Assembly (NCBI GenBank): GCA_902796535.1
Contig: CADBPL010000097.1
Span: 1-7,443, forward strand
Direction of reading: 5' to 3'
Source of the DNA: Oscillospiraceae bacterium
Lineage (GTDB): Bacteria > Bacillota > Clostridia > Oscillospirales > Acutalibacteraceae
Length of the DNA stretch: 7,443 bases
Part shown: piece by piece, positions 1 to 6,398 of the stretch
Layout: the number at the start of each line of letters is the position of its first letter
Numbering within the stretch: the stretch's first letter is position 1
Translations under genes and position numbers: made by a program
Notes under the pieces: generated by a model
What the model saw: the letters and a program-made list of their open reading frames with translations, nothing else
Database searches by the model: none
What the model was told of the DNA's origin: nothing

Positions 1-852
1 GTTGATCTTGCCGCCGATGCCCTGACAGGCCGAGGCGATCTCGGCGTTGGGCAGGGAATTGACCAGCGCGGTCAGCGTCAGGAACGAGAGCGACACGACC
101 AGACTCTGTACGGAGGAGGGCAGGCCGATCTTGACGAGTGAACGCAGCTTTTGCCCTTCAATTTTAAAATCCTCCAACGTATAACCGGCGAAGAAACTGT
201 TTCTGGCCAGATAGATCAGCGAAATGATCACGCTCAGCGCCTGTGCCGCAATGGTCGCCCACGCCGCGCCCGCCGCGCGCATACCGAATTTGCCCACGAG
301 CAGCAGGTCAAGCACGATGTTGGTGACGGCGGCGATGAGCACGAACCAAAGCGGGCGTTTGGAATCGCCCATGCCGCGCAGCACGCCGCTGATGGCGTTG
401 TAAAGGAACATGAACACCGTGCCGGCCATGCAGATGTTATAGTAATTCTCGGCCTCGGTGAAGGCGGATGGCGGCGTGTTGAGCACCACGAGCAGCCCGC
501 GCCCGACCGTGAGCATGACGGCGGTGACGATCACGCTCAGGATCAGATAGAGCGTGGTCACGTTGCCGATGGTCTTGCGCTGCTGGTCAAAGCGCTTCTG
601 GCCGCCGTACTGTGCGATCATGACCGTGCCGCCAATGGAAAGGCCCATGGCCGCGCCGGTGACTAAAATGTTGATCTGGCTGCCGATGGAAACGCCGGTG
701 ATGCCGACCTTGCCGCAGAACTGGCCGACAATGACCATGTCCGCCACGCTGTAAAGCGCCTGCAGCAGGTTCGAGAGCATGAAGGGGATGGCGAAGCGCA
801 GCAGCTGCTTGACCACGCTCCCCTGCGTTAAGTCCTTATGAAAATTATCCAA
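1..852 (-). CDS. MATE family multidrug/Na+ antiporter, N-terminal part (runs off window)
   Basis: Encodes the first 284 residues of a multidrug and toxin extrusion transporter, an inner-membrane antiporter that exports organic cations or drugs using a Na+ or H+ gradient. I translated it from the reverse strand; the frame is open to position 1, and about 160-170 residues are missing compared with the usual ~450. Visible features are an N-terminal segment ending in AIPFMLSNLLQALYSVADM (residues 21-39), several hydrophobic helices, the family-typical RGMGDSKRP loop (159-167) and an Asp in the following helix (D182). The start is read as TTG at 852-850, eight bases inside the end of tex, because a GGAGG (866-862) lies nine bases upstream and the resulting MDNFHKDLTQGSVVKQLLRF is a typical MATE leader. 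A GTG at codon 13 and an ATG at codon 25 are less likely. Substrate cannot be predicted. Family is certain, start fairly sure. Confidence 0.93.
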   Translation of the reverse strand, partial: MDNFHKDLTQGSVVKQLLRFAIPFMLSNLLQALYSVADMVIVGQFCGKVGITGVSIGSQINILVTGAAMGLSIGGTVMIAQYGGQKRFDQQRKTIGNVTTLYLILSVIVTAVMLTVGRGLLVVLNTPPSAFTEAENYYNICMAGTVFMFLYNAISGVLRGMGDSKRPLWFVLIAAVTNIVLDLLLVGKFGMRAAGAAWATIAAQALSVIISLIYLARNSFFAGYTLEDFKIEGQKLRSLVKIGLPSSVQSLVVSLSFLTLTALVNSLPNAEIASACQGIGGKIN

Positions 853-3019
853 TCTTCGCTTCCTCCTTCGGCTTTCTCATGGTCAGCGCGATCCGCTTTT
901 TGACCGGGTCGACGCTGACGACCCACACGGTGACGATGTCGCCCACGGTGAGCACCTCAGAGGGGTGCTTGATATAGTGATCGGTGATGCGGGAAATGTG
1001 AACCAGCCCGTCCTGATGCACGCCGATGTCGATGAACGCGCCGAAATCGATCACGTTGCGCACCGTGCCCTGCAATTCCATGCCGGGCAGCAGGTCGTTC
1101 ATGTCCATCACGTCGGTGCGCAGCATGGGCGGCGGCAGCTCGTCGCGCGGGTCGCGGCCGGGGCGGAGCATTTCCTTCACAATATCCTCCAGCGTCTGCA
1201 CGCCGATGTCGAGCTGTTCGGCGATTCTTTCTTTGCCGATTTCGTCGACTTTTTCGGAAAGCTGCCCGAGGCTGCCGTTTTTCACGTCCTTGAGCTCCAG
1301 CCCGCAAAGCGCCAGCAGCTTTTTGGCGGCGTCATAGCTTTCCGGGTGAACGCCGGTGTTGTCCAGCGGGTTGCGGCTTTCGGCCACGCGCAAAAAGCCG
1401 GCGCACTGTTCATAGGCCTTGTCGCCGAGCTTCGGCACCTTTTTGAGCTGCGCGCGTCCGGTGAACGCGCCGTTTTCTTCGCGGTAGAGCACGATGTTTT
1501 TGGCAACCGTCGCGTTGACGCCCGCCACACGGGTGAGTAGCGAGGGCGAGGCGGTGTTCAGATCGACCCCGACGTTGTTGACGCAGTCTTCCACCACGCC
1601 GTCGAGCGCCTGCCCCAATTCCTTTTGCGGCATATCGTGCTGGTACTGCCCCACGCCGATGGCCTTGGGGTCGATCTTGACCAGCTCCGCGAGCGGATCC
1701 TGCAGCCGTCTGGCAATGGAGACGGCGCTGCGCAGGGAGACGTCGTATTGCGGGAATTCTTCGGCGGCGAGCTTGGACGCCGAATAGACGGAGGCGCCCG
1801 CTTCGCTGACCACCATGTATTTTGCCCTGCTCTGCATTTCTTTGAGCAGCTCGGCGGTGAAAATTTCGGTTTCTTTTGACGCGGTGCCGTTGCCGATGGC
1901 AATGATCTCCACACCGTATTTTTCGATCAGGCGGCGCACGGTCTGCTTTGCCTTTTCCTTTTCGCCGGCGGAATGCGTCACGTAGATCACGCCGGTGTCG
2001 AGCACACGGCCGGTTTCGTCCACCACGGCGACCTTGCAGCCCGTGCGGTAGCCCGGGTCAAGCCCGAGCGCCACCTTGTTCTTGACGGGCGGCTGCAGCA
2101 AAAGCGGGCGCAGGTTGGCAGCAAACACCTTGATGGCGTCCGCGTCGGCGCGCTGGGTGAGCATGGCGCGGATCTCACGTTCAATGGACGGCTCGATCAG
2201 GCGGTTGTAGGCGTCGACCCCGGCTTCGCGCACCGTGTCGGTGAAAACGGAGGTGTTTGAGGTGATGGTCTCATCGGCGATCACGCCCAGCGCCTTGGGC
2301 AGCTCGAGCGTGACGCTCACCTTTAAATAGCCCTCTTTTTCGCCGCGGTCAATGGCCAGCACACGGTGGTTGGCAATGCGCTTGACCGGTTCGGAATAGT
2401 CGTAATACTGCGCATAGACGCTGTCCTTGTCAGGGTCGGCCGCCTTGGAGGCGATGACGCCCACTACGCTGAACAGGTTGCGGATGCGGCGGCGGATGTC
2501 GGCGGAGTCGGAAATGGTTTCGGCGATGATGTCCATGGCGCCCTGCAGCGCTTCCTCGGCCGTGTTCACTTGCTTTTCTTCGTTGATATAATCCGCGGCA
2601 AGCTCGAGCGCCGTGCGGTCGCTCTGCCCCTGAGCAAAGATGACGTCGGCGAGCGGCTCCAGCCCTTTTTCGCGGGCGACGCTTGCGCGGGTCTTGCGCT
2701 TGGGGCGGTAAGGACGGTAGATGTCCTCGATCTCGGACAGAATTTCCGCTTTATCCAGCGCGGCGGAAATTTTATCCGTCAGCTTGTCCTGTGCGGCAAT
2801 GGCGGCGCGCACTTCCTCGCGGCGCTTGTCCAGGCTGCGCAGATAGTCCAGCCGTTCCGAAATCTCACGCAGCACCTGATCGTTCAGCGTGCCGTGCGCC
2901 TCCTTGCGATAGCGCGCGATAAAGGGGATGGTGTTGCCTTCGTCAATGAGCTTGACGGTGTTTTCAACCTGCCATTTTTGTAGGGAGAATTCCTGTGTCA
3001 GTTTTGCGATGATATCCAA
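845..3019 (-). CDS. tex: Tex, S1 RNA-binding-domain transcription accessory protein
   Basis: Tex (YhgF family) is a cytoplasmic nucleic-acid-binding protein related to eukaryotic Spt6 and linked to transcription and RNA handling. The 724-residue product has the normal length and full domain order: an N-terminal helical Tex domain (about 1-190, including the RPKRKTRASVAREKGLEPLAD stretch near 105-125), a YqgF/RNase H-like domain opening with GLDPGYRTG (319-327), a helix-hairpin-helix region around GVDLNTASPSLLTRVAGV (484-501), and a C-terminal S1 domain (about 647-718) containing VRNVIDFGAFIDIG and HISRITDHYI. The start is TTG at 3019-3017, with AGGAG (3030-3026) six bases upstream. The gene begins 53 bases after the PfoR-type gene, in an AT-rich spacer. 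That spacer might carry an internal promoter, but I see no convincing -35/-10 pair. Its 3' end carries the ribosome binding site and start of the MATE gene. No defects seen. Confidence 0.98.
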   Translation of the reverse strand: MDIIAKLTQEFSLQKWQVENTVKLIDEGNTIPFIARYRKEAHGTLNDQVLREISERLDYLRSLDKRREEVRAAIAAQDKLTDKISAALDKAEILSEIEDIYRPYRPKRKTRASVAREKGLEPLADVIFAQGQSDRTALELAADYINEEKQVNTAEEALQGAMDIIAETISDSADIRRRIRNLFSVVGVIASKAADPDKDSVYAQYYDYSEPVKRIANHRVLAIDRGEKEGYLKVSVTLELPKALGVIADETITSNTSVFTDTVREAGVDAYNRLIEPSIEREIRAMLTQRADADAIKVFAANLRPLLLQPPVKNKVALGLDPGYRTGCKVAVVDETGRVLDTGVIYVTHSAGEKEKAKQTVRRLIEKYGVEIIAIGNGTASKETEIFTAELLKEMQSRAKYMVVSEAGASVYSASKLAAEEFPQYDVSLRSAVSIARRLQDPLAELVKIDPKAIGVGQYQHDMPQKELGQALDGVVEDCVNNVGVDLNTASPSLLTRVAGVNATVAKNIVLYREENGAFTGRAQLKKVPKLGDKAYEQCAGFLRVAESRNPLDNTGVHPESYDAAKKLLALCGLELKDVKNGSLGQLSEKVDEIGKERIAEQLDIGVQTLEDIVKEMLRPGRDPRDELPPPMLRTDVMDMNDLLPGMELQGTVRNVIDFGAFIDIGVHQDGLVHISRITDHYIKHPSEVLTVGDIVTVWVVSVDPVKKRIALTMRKPKEEAKIG
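862..866 (-). promoter_or_regulatory. Ribosome binding site of the MATE gene, inside the tex coding region
   Basis: GGAGG on the minus strand, within tex codons for Lys-Glu-Glu near the C terminus, is followed nine bases later by TTG (852-850). It decides the start of the MATE gene and means that the gene is translated from within the tex message, probably coupled to the ribosome finishing tex. Confidence 0.75.
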
Positions 3020-3025
3020 AATAAA

Positions 3026-3030
3026 CTCCT
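3026..3030 (-). promoter_or_regulatory. Ribosome binding site that fixes the TTG start of tex
   Basis: Reading the minus strand, AGGAG is followed by six bases and then TTG GAT ATC. This supports TTG as the tex initiator; the encoded MDIIAKLTQEF matches the usual Tex N terminus, so no upstream ATG is needed. Confidence 0.75.
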
Positions 3031-3072
3031 AAACCATTTAATTATTTTATTTAAAGAACAGATCAGCGGCTG

Positions 3073-4143
3073 CTATACGTCTAATTTCATGTCGCCTTTT
3101 TTGATCAGCCCCAGCTTGCGCATCCCCTCGGCAACGCCGAACGCGATCGCGCCGGGCAGAAGAAAATGGACGATCGCCATTTCAACAAGCGTTTTGGCGG
3201 GGGAGAACCCGGCCTGCGTCATGGCCTGATAGCCCATGATCTGGCCGACCAGCCCGGCCGTGCCCATGCCCGAGCCGGTGGCGTTGTTGACCATGCCGAG
3301 CAGCCTGGAGGAGACCGGCCCCGTGACGGCGCTGGCAATGATGGCGGGCAGCCAGATGATCGGCTTTTTGACGATGTTGGGCATTTGCAGCATGCTTGTG
3401 CCGACGCCCTGCGCCAGCAATCCGCCAAAGCCGTTGTCATGCAGGCTTGCCACGGCAAAGCCCACCATGTTGGCGCAGCACCCGGCCACGGCGGCGCCGG
3501 CGGCAATGCCGCTCAGGTTCAGCGCGATGCCGATGGCGGCGGAGCTGATGGGGAGCGTAAGCGCCATGCCCATGAGCACGGAAACTACAACGCCCATGAG
3601 CAGGGGAGACTGTTCGGTGCCCCAGTTGATGACCGAGCCAAGCCAGGCCATGAAATGCGAAATATACGGGCCGATCAGCAGCCCGACGGCGGAACCGGCG
3701 CCGATGGTGACGATGGGGGTCAAAACGATGTCGAGCTTGGTTTTGCCGGCGATCAGGTGGCCGATCTCGATGCCGACAAAGGCGGCGACGAACGCGCCCA
3801 TCGGTTCGCCGGGGCCGATGTATTTGACCGCCGCGCCGTCGAGCAGAGAGCCATCCAGCAGCTTGGCGGCAAACGCGCCCACCATGCCGCACGTGGCGGC
3901 CGAGAGCGTGACCAGCGGCTTTTCCCCGAATTTGACCGCAACGCCGCAGCCAATGCCCGCGCCCATGAGGGAGGCGGCGATTTTGCCCACGGTGAAAACA
4001 CACGCGCCGACGGTTCCCTCGCCGATGGCGGTGCCGATCTGCTGCAGAATGGTGCCGATGATGAGCGTGGCGAACAGGCCGAACGCCATACCGCTCAGCC
4101 CGTCGATAAACAGACGGTGCAGAAATTTTTTGATTGCTTTCAT
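3073..4143 (-). CDS. PfoR-type PTS IIC-like membrane protein (PTS_EIIC_2 family)
   Basis: A 356-residue integral membrane protein built almost entirely of Gly/Ala-rich hydrophobic helices, with a short basic N terminus (KAIKKFLHRLF) and basic C terminus. The pattern, including GPGEPMGAFVAAFVGIEIG (110-128), LPISSAAIGIALNLSG (197-212), the HDNGFGGLLAQGVGTSMLQMP segment (235-255) and NNATGSGMGTAGLVGQ (286-301), is that of the PTS_EIIC_2 family. Its first-named member, PfoR of Clostridium perfringens, was reported as a regulator of perfringolysin O. No IIA or IIB phosphotransfer domain is fused to it or encoded nearby, so sugar phosphorylation by this protein alone is doubtful. Transport and sensing both remain possible. 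ATG at 4143 overlaps the TGA of the helicase-loader gene (ATGA), with GGAGG (4157-4153) nine bases upstream. Family call is confident; substrate is unknown. Confidence 0.9.
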   Translation of the reverse strand: MKAIKKFLHRLFIDGLSGMAFGLFATLIIGTILQQIGTAIGEGTVGACVFTVGKIAASLMGAGIGCGVAVKFGEKPLVTLSAATCGMVGAFAAKLLDGSLLDGAAVKYIGPGEPMGAFVAAFVGIEIGHLIAGKTKLDIVLTPIVTIGAGSAVGLLIGPYISHFMAWLGSVINWGTEQSPLLMGVVVSVLMGMALTLPISSAAIGIALNLSGIAAGAAVAGCCANMVGFAVASLHDNGFGGLLAQGVGTSMLQMPNIVKKPIIWLPAIIASAVTGPVSSRLLGMVNNATGSGMGTAGLVGQIMGYQAMTQAGFSPAKTLVEMAIVHFLLPGAIAFGVAEGMRKLGLIKKGDMKLDV

Positions 4144-5132
4144 TGTCCATTGCCTCCGTATCGTTTCAATTGCCGGATATCGTGCCCGAGGAACATCAGG
4201 GAAACATAACTGCCGGTGATGCGCGAGGTGATGCGCTGGGTGTATTTTGCTTCAAATTCCGGCATGGTCAGGTTGGTGGTGATGATGGTCGGTCTGCCCG
4301 CGAGCATACGGGTGTTGATGAGGTTGTAGGTGCAGCTGACCGTAAATTGGGTGGCAAATTCCGCCCCCAGATCGTCAATGATCAGCAGCTGAGCTTCGTC
4401 GAGCTCGTCGCTGCTCAGCCCCGCGCCTGTTCCTTTGCCGAACCGCTCCCGCTCCAGCGCGTTGAACAGGTTCGGCGCGCTGGCATAAACCACACCGTGG
4501 CCGCGCTCAATGGCCGTGTTGGCAATGGCCAGCGCCAGATGCGTTTTGCCCAGGCCCGTTGCGCCGTGCATGAACAGCGAAGGGGAGGAAGGGGAAAAAT
4601 CTTCGGCATAGCTGCGGCAGAAATTCAGAATTTCGCCCATGCGCTTTTGGGGCGAATACCCGGCGGCGTCGGCCGCGTTCGGGTAAAATGAAAGGGAAAA
4701 GTTATCAAAGCGCGATTCGCTCAGCGGGGCGACCGCCGCGATTTTTTGCTTTGCCGTTTCGATGAGCAATTGGCGGAAGCACGGGCAGACGCCTTCATCG
4801 GTCACGCCGGTGTCCCGGCACTTTTCGCAAACGTAGCGCGCCTCTAAATAATCCGGCGCAAAACCGTTTTGAATCAGCAGGTCGCGGCGCCGCTGCTGTG
4901 CGGCAAGGCTTTTTTCGGCAAGCTCTTTCACAAATTGTTCGGCGTTATTGCCTTGTGCAAAAGCCTGCACCACCTGCGCGCCGCATTGCGCAATCTCGGC
5001 CTGAATGGCGCGCAGCGGGGGAATGGCCTCATAAGCGCGGTCGCGGCGGGCTTCCTGCTCGCGCTCGGCTTTTTTGCGCCGCGCTTCCATGGCGGCCTGC
5101 GCGGCGGCATAAGTGCTTGTGCTGTAGCTCAC
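4140..5132 (-). CDS. DnaC/DnaI-like AAA+ ATPase, probable replicative helicase loader
   Basis: A 330-residue cytoplasmic AAA+ ATPase of the DnaC/DnaI/IstB type, expected to bind the replicative helicase and help load it on DNA. The N terminus (about 12-35) is highly charged and probably coiled-coil. A cysteine cluster, C102-x2-C105-x10-C116-x-C118, looks like the zinc-binding element of clostridial DnaI-type loaders. The ATPase core shows Walker A GATGLGKT (190-197), Walker B LLIIDDLG (249-256), sensor-1 TTNL (285-288) and a probable arginine finger in RITSRITG (R304). The start is GTG (5132-5130), overlapping the TGA of the DnaD-like gene as GTGA, with a GGGAGGGG ribosome binding site 10-12 bases upstream. 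The adjacent DnaD-domain gene and the absence of a transposase argue for a chromosomal helicase loader rather than IstB. DnaI is the nearest named homologue, but I do not assign the symbol. Confidence 0.93.
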   Translation of the reverse strand: MSYSTSTYAAAQAAMEARRKKAEREQEARRDRAYEAIPPLRAIQAEIAQCGAQVVQAFAQGNNAEQFVKELAEKSLAAQQRRRDLLIQNGFAPDYLEARYVCEKCRDTGVTDEGVCPCFRQLLIETAKQKIAAVAPLSESRFDNFSLSFYPNAADAAGYSPQKRMGEILNFCRSYAEDFSPSSPSLFMHGATGLGKTHLALAIANTAIERGHGVVYASAPNLFNALERERFGKGTGAGLSSDELDEAQLLIIDDLGAEFATQFTVSCTYNLINTRMLAGRPTIITTNLTMPEFEAKYTQRITSRITGSYVSLMFLGHDIRQLKRYGGNGQ

Positions 5133-6142
5133 GGTTGTTCAGCCCCTCCCTCATTTTTCTTTTTATAAACGATCGGATCCTGGGCGGAATGCTGCATGAA
5201 CGCGTCCAGATCATAGGAGGGCGCGTGCCCTTCCGCCTTGGGTTTCGGCTTTGCTTTGGCGGCCTTTTCCTGCTTGAGGCGCTCTACGTCCTCCGGGGTG
5301 CGCACGCCGGCTTCATGCCAGTTTTCCAGCACCCTGTTCATGTAGGCAAAGCTGATCCTGTCGGTGTGGTTGGCCATTTCTTCATAGGCGAGGTAGATCA
5401 TGTTCATCGCGTAGCCGAAGGTACTGCTCCACTTGTGTAAAAACTCGCTCTGCACGGCGGTCGGCCGGGGGGTGCGGATGCCGGTCAGCTCGCACAGTTC
5501 CTTCCAAAGCTGTTCGCATTGCCGCAGCGATTTGATTTTTTCATCTGCTTTTTCGATGCTGTCGATCTCTTTTTCGCTCCAGCTTTTGGCAGTGGCGGCA
5601 ATGTAGTTCACGCCCGCTTTGCCGATGGAAACGCAGTATTCGATCAGCATCAATATCACTTCAACGGGCAGCCCGTAGCTGTCGTGGATCATCAGCAGGG
5701 TGGACTGAGAATCATAACCGATGGTGCGGCCCAGCTTTTTTTGCGCTTCGTTGAACAAAAAGGCGATTTCGGCGCTTTCTTTGCCGCGTTTGGCAATTTG
5801 CTCGGCGGTCGGCCTTGCTGCGGCGATCGGCGCCTGAACCGGCTTGGCGGATTCGAGCGCCGGGGGCGCGGAGGCAGCCGGTTCGGCACGCGGCGTTTCG
5901 CCCCGTTCGATCACCAGCCCGGCTTCAAGCCAGTATTGCATGGCGTCGTTCGCGTCGGCCGGAGTCATGTTCAGCGCCTGGCAAAGCTGCTCGGTGTCGG
6001 GCTGTTCGGCGGCGTGGCGCAGCAGCCAGAGCAGCGCCTTGAGCTGCGCCGAACCGGCGAGCTTCAGGTGCTTGTCCGTTACACTTACCGGCACGCTGAA
6101 GGATAACCCGAAAGCGGCCTGCGGATTGATTGTGTAATTCAT
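5129..6142 (-). CDS. DnaD/DnaB-domain replication initiation protein
   Basis: A 337-residue protein of the DnaD/DnaB type, which in Firmicutes binds DNA during replication initiation or restart and helps recruit the helicase loader. The N-terminal ~85 residues look like a winged-helix unit (LKALLWLLRHAAEQPDTEQL, then LNMTPADANDAMQYW). An Ala/Pro-rich linker follows (about 86-112). Two DnaD-like domains come next: one ending in the motif YIAATAKSW (180-188), the other in FAYMNRVLENW (265-275), both variants of the YxxxIxxxW signature. The C-terminal tail is Lys-rich (about 291-302), suitable for DNA or partner contact. It is the first gene of the leftward unit. ATG at 6142 has only a weak upstream site (GGGGTAGG, five bases away). 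Its stop overlaps the next start by four bases. Calling it dnaD or dnaB specifically would be guesswork. Confidence 0.92.
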   Translation of the reverse strand: MNYTINPQAAFGLSFSVPVSVTDKHLKLAGSAQLKALLWLLRHAAEQPDTEQLCQALNMTPADANDAMQYWLEAGLVIERGETPRAEPAASAPPALESAKPVQAPIAAARPTAEQIAKRGKESAEIAFLFNEAQKKLGRTIGYDSQSTLLMIHDSYGLPVEVILMLIEYCVSIGKAGVNYIAATAKSWSEKEIDSIEKADEKIKSLRQCEQLWKELCELTGIRTPRPTAVQSEFLHKWSSTFGYAMNMIYLAYEEMANHTDRISFAYMNRVLENWHEAGVRTPEDVERLKQEKAAKAKPKPKAEGHAPSYDLDAFMQHSAQDPIVYKKKNEGGAEQP

Positions 6143-6168
6143 GCGAACCTACCCCATTTTAATATATA

Positions 6169-6181
6169 TATAGTCACTATA
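6169..6181. repeat. 13-bp perfect palindrome over the -10 box (operator candidate)
   Basis: TATAGT-C-ACTATA is a perfect inverted repeat with a one-base centre. One arm is the proposed -10 hexamer of the leftward promoter and the other reaches the predicted transcription start, the position where a dimeric repressor would block RNA polymerase. An alternating AT run (6162-6172) overlaps its left side, so part of the symmetry could be chance in AT-rich DNA. No regulator gene is present in the window. Confidence 0.4.
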
Positions 6182-6204
6182 CACCTTTTTCCATTTTTAG
6201 TAAA
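6176..6204 (-). promoter_or_regulatory. Promoter candidate for the leftward replication/tex unit
   Basis: On the minus strand TTTACT (6204-6199) is separated by exactly 17 bases from TATAGT (6181-6176), matching the housekeeping sigma factor pattern at 4/6 and 5/6 positions. Transcription would start near 6169, leaving a leader of about 27 bases before the DnaD-like ATG. A nearly pure A tract (6230-6219) sits about 50-61 bases upstream of that start and could act as an UP element. Assigned by eye only. Confidence 0.5.
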
Positions 6205-6253
6205 TACATAAACGGAAGTTTTTTTGTTTTCCTTCTAAAATTTGCAGCGCGCC

Positions 6254-6282
6254 TTGTTTTCGCGAACCGCGTGTGATACAAT
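6254..6282 (+). promoter_or_regulatory. Promoter candidate for the rightward hydrolase gene
   Basis: TTGTTT (6254-6259) and TACAAT (6277-6282) are 17 bases apart. A TG one base before the -10 box (6274-6275) gives an extended -10 element. Transcription would start near 6289 and leave a leader of about 107 bases. An 8-bp palindrome, TTCGCGAA (6259-6266), lies in the spacer and could be incidental. Spacing and match are better than for most random sites in this GC-rich DNA. Confidence 0.55.
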
Positions 6283-6330
6283 ACAAAAAAGGAAATATCG
6301 ACCTGCGGCGGACTGTTGTGAAAAACCGGA

Positions 6331-6398
6331 AGGGAGGAGCGATTCGGGCCTAAAAGAGAGATGTTCCGTTTCTTCTTGTGCGGATCCTGAATCGCATG
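6331..6398 (+). promoter_or_regulatory. Ribosome binding site, 10-bp stem-loop and start of the hydrolase gene
   Basis: A strong Shine-Dalgarno sequence, AGGGAGGA (6331-6338), has no start codon at normal distance. Directly after it GCGATTCGGG (6339-6348) can pair with CCTGAATCGC (6386-6395): nine Watson-Crick pairs and one G-U, enclosing 37 bases. The arm ends exactly before ATG at 6396. If folded, the stem would bring the ribosome binding site close to that ATG, or to the in-frame ATG at 6408. Pairing is seen in the sequence; the role in translation is inferred. Confidence 0.45.

Noticed and set aside
151..754. Plus-strand open frames at 151-666 and 554-754
   Set aside because: They are opposite the MATE gene, whose reverse-strand translation is continuous and strongly family-like; their compositions are His/Asp-rich or Met/Pro-rich artefacts.
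965..2983. Plus-strand open frames opposite tex (for example 965-1540, 1973-2260, 2366-2983)
   Set aside because: They lie wholly inside the well-supported tex frame on the other strand and show no recognisable protein features.
3166..4209. Long plus-strand open frames opposite the PfoR-type gene (347 aa from 3166 and 327 aa from 3236)
   Set aside because: Both are antisense to a gene with a clear family match. One translates into Asp/Gly/Ala/His/Arg-rich and the other into Pro/Met/Ser-rich sequence with no domain pattern, as expected of shadows in GC-biased DNA.
4140..5132. IstB transposition helper ATPase, which would imply an insertion sequence
   Set aside because: No IstA-like transposase or terminal repeats are nearby, and the cysteine cluster plus the coupled DnaD-like gene fit a helicase loader better.
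6160..6184. Possible NrdR-like box in the AT-rich region upstream of the DnaD-like gene
   Set aside because: One half (ACTATA followed by AT repeats) looks similar, but the full ACAC...GTGT symmetry and the usual second box are missing.
6263..6275. Possible LexA/SOS box (CGAAC followed by CGCG) in the rightward promoter
   Set aside because: Only the first half-site fits; the second half reads TGTG instead of GTTC.
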